A DNA stretch of 58,974 nucleotides from Actinomycetes bacterium (GTDB taxonomy: Bacteria > Actinomycetota > Acidimicrobiia > Acidimicrobiales > Bog-793). Location of the stretch: contig JAJYNS010000011.1 of assembly GCA_021786195.1 (NCBI GenBank), positions 1 to 58,974 on the forward strand. The letters run 5' to 3'. The notes under the pieces are model-generated. The model ran no database searches. It was given only the letters and a program-made list of their open reading frames with translations, and was not told where the DNA came from. A program made the translations under genes and the position numbers. This document shows, piece after piece, positions 55,609-58,974 of this stretch (its first letter is position 1; each line of letters starts with the position of its first letter).

Positions 55609-57504
55609 GTGGGCGGGACCAGCCACGCAGTCGTCGCGCGCCGGACGGGACCGGCGCGCAAGGAGCTCGCGCGGGGCGACGGGGCGCGTCGCCGCGGCGA
55701 TCCGCAGGCTCCGGGCCGTACGAACGGGATCCCAGACGACGCCGAGGGTCGGGCTGCCGAGGTCCCGGTCCAGGTCAGCGAGGAGGAGTGGACCCGCCTC
55801 GCGCTCTGGTGGCTCGGAGCCGCGGGGCCGGTGGCAGAGGCCGGGGGCGATCCTGACCGGGGAGCGCCGTCGGCGCCGGTCGTCTGGGAGCTGCGCCCCG
55901 GCGAGCTCCTCTTTGGCTGCGAGCGCGCCGGAGGGGGCCCGCCGGAGCGCTCCTCAGGCCAGGGGGGCGGACCGCTCGCCGTCCGGCTGGACGAGACGAT
56001 GAGGTCCGGCGCGTCCTGGCGCGGTCGCGCTGCGCACCAGGCGGCGCTCGCCACCGTCGCCGCCGAGCCGGGGCGACGGGTGCTGGTCGAGCTGCTCGCC
56101 GCGGGCTCGACCTCGCTCGAGGGCGGGCGGCAGGATCGCGAGAGGTTCCTGCGCCGGCTCCTCGACGAGCTCGCGGAGCGGCGCTGGTCCCCCTTCGACC
56201 GCCTCGTGGTGGTCGGCCTCCCCGACCTCGCCGACGCCCTGGGCGCGCAAGAGGGCACGATCCAGCTCGAGCGAGTCGAACAGCTCGAGGAGCTGGGCCT
56301 GCTCGAGCACGCCGGCCCTCTGCCGACCGGCGCCCGGGGCCGGCGGGGCGCGGGGAGCAGCCGCGGCTCCACGCTCCTCGTCCTCGGAGGCGAGGTCGCG
56401 GCGGCCCTCCCCGGCGAGCTCTCGATGCGCCTCGCCGCGGCGGTCCGCTCCGGCCGGGGACAGGAGCGCTCGCTCGCGCTGCTCCTCGGCGGACCCTGGC
56501 CCACGTCGTCTTGGGTCCTCGAGGTCGCGCCCGGTGGTGAACGGGCTGTCGTCCGCCCTGCCGAGCTCCAGCAGGCCTCCCGGGAGCCGGCCGGGCCTCG
56601 CGCCGCGGCGCTTGCGACGGCGGTCGTCGAGTCGACCGGTCCGGCACCGGCCCTGCTCGGAGAGCTCGATCCGCAGGGCTTCGCGCCGGGGACTGACCTC
56701 GTGGGAGCCGACGCCCGCCGACGCGCCGTCGGCCCGGGCGCAAAGGTGGCCGGGCCCCCCGCGCCCGAGGCGGCGGCCGAGATCGAGGTCGCCGTGCTCG
56801 GACGTGCCGAGGTCCGAGGGGTGCCCTCGTCCTTCGCCGGCAGGCCCCGGCTGACCGAGCTCGTCGTCTACCTGGCGCTCCACCCGGACGGCGCGACCGC
56901 CGCCTCCTGGTCGACGGCGCTGTGGCCCCGCCGCCGGGTGCCCTGCCAGACGATGTCCAACCGCGTGTCCGAGGCGCGCCACCTCCTCGGTGTCGCCACC
57001 GACGGCCGGCCCCGGCTGCGGCGGGCCGGTGACATCTACCGGCTCGCCGAGGTCTCGACCGACTGGCAGCGCTTCAAGGCCCTGTCGGACCGCACGACGG
57101 GGGTCGACTCCTGGCGGGAGGCCCTCTCGCTGGTGCGCGGACGGCCGCTCCAGGACCTCTCCTCGTCGCTGTGGACGGCGCTCGAGTACATGGCCGCCGA
57201 GATGGAGCGCGTCGTGTCGGAGTGCGCGCTCGCCTGCGGTGAGGCCCTGCTCGACGCCGGCGACTTCAGCGGCGCCGAGTGGTCGCTGCAACAGGGACTT
57301 CGGGCGACGCCCTGGGACGAGCGGCTCGTGCGGCTGCGCATGCTGACCGCCGACGCGGCGGGCAACCGGGCCGGGGTCGAGGCGGTGATGCGCCACCTGC
57401 TCGTCGTGATGGAGATCGACGGAGACCCCCGCGACCAGCTCCACCCGGAGACGCTGGCGCTGTACCGTCGGCTCACCGGCCACGAGCTCGTCCCCGGGCG
57501 CTGA
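55609..57504 (+). CDS. BTAD-domain transcriptional regulator with unusual N-terminus
   Basis: The C-terminal 230 residues resemble SARP/AfsR-type regulators: a winged-helix part (EIEVAVLGRAEVRGV, LTELVVYLALHPDGATA, NRVSEARHLLG, YRLAEVSTDWQRF) followed by the BTAD TPR-like domain (ALSLVRGRPLQDL, CALACGEALLDAGDFSGAEWSLQQGL). Residues about 60-380 contain a region with VSEEEWTRLALWWLG, RVLVELLAAGSTS and FDRLVVVGLPDLADAL that I do not recognise; it has no clear P-loop or membrane segment. The GTG at 55609, eight bases after GGAGGG, gives 631 residues. fabI lies 78 bp downstream in the same direction, so it may control lipid genes, which is inference. Confidence 0.8.
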   Translation: MGGTSHAVVARRTGPARKELARGDGARRRGDPQAPGRTNGIPDDAEGRAAEVPVQVSEEEWTRLALWWLGAAGPVAEAGGDPDRGAPSAPVVWELRPGELLFGCERAGGGPPERSSGQGGGPLAVRLDETMRSGASWRGRAAHQAALATVAAEPGRRVLVELLAAGSTSLEGGRQDRERFLRRLLDELAERRWSPFDRLVVVGLPDLADALGAQEGTIQLERVEQLEELGLLEHAGPLPTGARGRRGAGSSRGSTLLVLGGEVAAALPGELSMRLAAAVRSGRGQERSLALLLGGPWPTSSWVLEVAPGGERAVVRPAELQQASREPAGPRAAALATAVVESTGPAPALLGELDPQGFAPGTDLVGADARRRAVGPGAKVAGPPAPEAAAEIEVAVLGRAEVRGVPSSFAGRPRLTELVVYLALHPDGATAASWSTALWPRRRVPCQTMSNRVSEARHLLGVATDGRPRLRRAGDIYRLAEVSTDWQRFKALSDRTTGVDSWREALSLVRGRPLQDLSSSLWTALEYMAAEMERVVSECALACGEALLDAGDFSGAEWSLQQGLRATPWDERLVRLRMLTADAAGNRAGVEAVMRHLLVVMEIDGDPRDQLHPETLALYRRLTGHELVPGR

Positions 57505-57582
57505 GCGGCAACCGGCCGCCGGTGACGCCGACCTCGCCGAGAGGGAGCCCGGACGATCGAAGGCCGCAGGACGGAGGGATGC

Positions 57583-58359
57583 ATGACGCTGCTCGAGGGC
57601 AAGACGATCCTGATCACGGGGGTGCTCACCGACGACTCGCTGGCGTGGCGAGCGGCGGAGCATGCCCGGGCCGCGGGCGCGACGCTCGTCCTCACCGGCT
57701 TCGGACGGGGGCTGGCGCTGACGAGGCGGGTCGCCAGGAAGCTCGACCTCGAGGCGGAGGTTCTCGAGCTCGACGTCACCGACCCGGCCCAGCCCCCGGC
57801 GGTCGCCGCGACGGTCGCGCAGCGCTACGGGCGCCTCGACGGCCTGGTCCATGCGATCGGCTTCGCACCGGCCTCGGCGCTCGGCAACGGGATGCTCGGC
57901 GTCGGGTGGGACGACGTCGCCACGACGCTGCAGGTGTCGGCATTCTCCCTGAAGGTCCTCGCCGAGGCGTTCCTCCCGCTGTTCGAGCGCGCCGGGGGCG
58001 GCTCCATCGTCGGGCTCGACTTCGACGCCAGCGTGGCCTGGCCCGCCTACGACTGGATGGGGGTCGCGAAGGCGGCGCTCGAGGGTCTCGCCCGCTACCT
58101 GGCACGCGATCTCGGGCCACGCAACGTGCGGGTGAACCTCGTCGCCGCCGGCCCGGTCCGCACCGTCGCGGCGCGCTCGATCCCCGGCTTCGACCGGTGG
58201 GAGGACACCTGGGGCGAGCGGGCGCCGCTCGGCTGGGACGTGCGCGCCGACGGGGACGCCGTGGGCCGGGCCTGCGTCGCGCTGCTCTCGGACCTGTTCC
58301 CGCGCACGACCGGCGAGATCGTCCACGTCGACGGTGGCCACCACGCCGTCGGCGCCTGA
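57583..58359 (+). CDS. fabI: Enoyl-ACP reductase (FabI/InhA type)
   Basis: NADH-dependent reductase for the last step of each fatty-acid elongation round. It has ILITGVLTDDSLAW, the FabI form of the dinucleotide motif, then VHAIGFAPASALG, and the catalytic pair in AYDWMGVAKAALE with Y-x6-K spacing. The substrate loop and C-terminal GEIVHVDGGHHAVGA are normal. Length is 258. The ATG follows GGAGGG. It is separate from the main fab operon, which lacks a FabI; the ChcA-like SDR at 32605 is the other enoyl reductase in the window. Confidence 0.95.
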   Translation: MTLLEGKTILITGVLTDDSLAWRAAEHARAAGATLVLTGFGRGLALTRRVARKLDLEAEVLELDVTDPAQPPAVAATVAQRYGRLDGLVHAIGFAPASALGNGMLGVGWDDVATTLQVSAFSLKVLAEAFLPLFERAGGGSIVGLDFDASVAWPAYDWMGVAKAALEGLARYLARDLGPRNVRVNLVAAGPVRTVAARSIPGFDRWEDTWGERAPLGWDVRADGDAVGRACVALLSDLFPRTTGEIVHVDGGHHAVGA

Positions 58360-58517
58360 GACGCCCCCGCCCACGACCGACGCCGGCACCCCGGCGAGCG
58401 CGGGGCGCCGCCGCGGTACGCTCGGGTCGCCGAACCGGCTCGTCATGTGCCCGAGGTGGACCCCGCCGCGCCGGCAGGCGTCCGGTCCAGAGGGCCTGTG
58501 CCGAGGCCCGTGGCAAC

Positions 58518-58592
58518 GGCGGCGTGGCCGAGTGGTTGAGGCAAGGGCCTGCAAAGCCCTGTACCCGGGTTCGATTCCCGGCGCCGCCTCCA
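58518..58592 (+). tRNA. tRNA-Cys (anticodon GCA)
   Basis: The acceptor stem pairs GGCGGCG with CGCCGCC, discriminator T, and CCA is encoded (58590-58592). The anticodon stem pairs AGGGC with GCCCT around CTGCAAA, anticodon GCA. The T arm is CCGG with GTTCGAT. The tRNA-Leu at 21244 does not encode CCA, so the two differ. tRNA 3' ends are common integration sites. Confidence 0.97.
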
Positions 58593-58974
58593 GGACTTCT
58601 CGCAGTATCGTGGCTGGTCAGGGGCCGTTTCTGGACTGTCCGTGACAGACCGGGAGTGATCCCTGGAACCCCTCAGTAACCCCTGTTTTGGACCCACCGT
58701 GGCCCGAAAAAAGCCCCAAGGGTTCGACCGTCGCCGGCTCACCGAGCCGCTCAGGGGCGCTCGCCGACCTCCGGACGCGCCAACACCTGCGCTGCACCCT
58801 CGGCATCCCGCCGGCGCGGAGCGTCACGTTCAGCCCGCTCATCACCGCCCGCCTCGGAAAGGACTTCCGAAACCTTCACGACACCTGGACCTACCGCGCC
58901 CATCTCGGCAGCGGCGGCGTGGTCGTCGTCGGCGGCTCGGTCACGATCGGCGGCGGCCTCGTCGACCGCGCGAC
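58593..58974 (+). other. Unassigned end of window, possible 5' part of a gene
   Basis: After tRNA-Cys no gene can be assigned with confidence. One plus-strand frame is open from 58646 to the window edge and its last 55 codons have a protein-like composition (SVTFSPLITARLGKDF, then HDTWTYRAHLGSGG and VVVVGGSVTIGG). Another frame opens at a GTG near 58699 with a basic start (ARKKPQGFDRRRL). The two conflict, and the true gene, if any, runs out of the window. Confidence 0.3.

Noticed and set aside
58443-58742. Minus-strand open frame running through tRNA-Cys
   Set aside because: Its middle part is the reverse complement of the tRNA; such frames are a known annotation artefact.

Overview
The window is about 59 kb of very GC-rich, gene-dense bacterial chromosome. 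Gene order, an ANTAR response regulator beside polA, DUF1844 beside infC, a BTAD regulator and frequent GTG starts point to Actinomycetota, most likely class Acidimicrobiia. The class is inferred from gene order and protein style, not from a marker phylogeny.

Layout. 1-821 is the 3' part of an IS1182-type transposase. 957-19979 (minus) holds, in transcription order, a coiled-coil protein, an ANTAR response regulator, polA, rpsA, coaE, uvrB, uvrA, a small Smr protein, uvrC, a methyltransferase, rapZ, yvcK, gap, pgk and tpiA. whiA, normally next to yvcK, is missing. 20058-22712 has a menC-like enolase-superfamily gene, tRNA-Leu(CAA) on the plus strand and an ABC1/UbiB-type kinase whose 3' end runs antisense into the tRNA. 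22783-30566 (plus) is a fatty-acid operon: fabD (with an extra C-terminal barrel-sandwich domain), fabH, fabG, acpP, fabF, a second ABC1 kinase, a secreted SGNH hydrolase and an unknown acidic protein.

30570-43612 (minus) is one long apparent operon: infC, rpmI, rplT, a TrmH-family methyltransferase, pheS and pheT, followed by four genes matching the cyclohexanecarboxyl-CoA (CHC-CoA) cassette of ansatrienin and phoslactomycin producers in content and order. These are an EPSP-synthase-like/CoA-ligase fusion (PlmJK type), an acyl-CoA dehydrogenase (L), a ChcA-like SDR and an OYE/FAD dienoyl reductase (M). CHC-CoA is the starter for omega-cyclohexyl fatty acids, and the fab operon converges on the cassette with a 3-bp gap. 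The main hypothesis is that shikimate is turned into CHC-CoA and loaded by FabH.

43817-44293 is a DUF1844 gene. 44344-55279 (minus) is a second long apparent operon: rimP, nusA, ylxR, infB, rbfA, truB, ribF, def, fmt, rpe, hisG and a cold-shock-domain gene. Its leader carries an extended -10 promoter and a terminator-like hairpin. 55609-58359 (plus) has a BTAD regulator and fabI, followed by tRNA-Cys(GCA) and an unassigned end.

Translation signals are unusual. Stop/start overlaps of the form NTGA occur with A, G, T and C as the first base. Five genes (uvrA, coaE, the TrmH-family gene, fmt, rbfA) appear to start at CTG, and infC at ATC.
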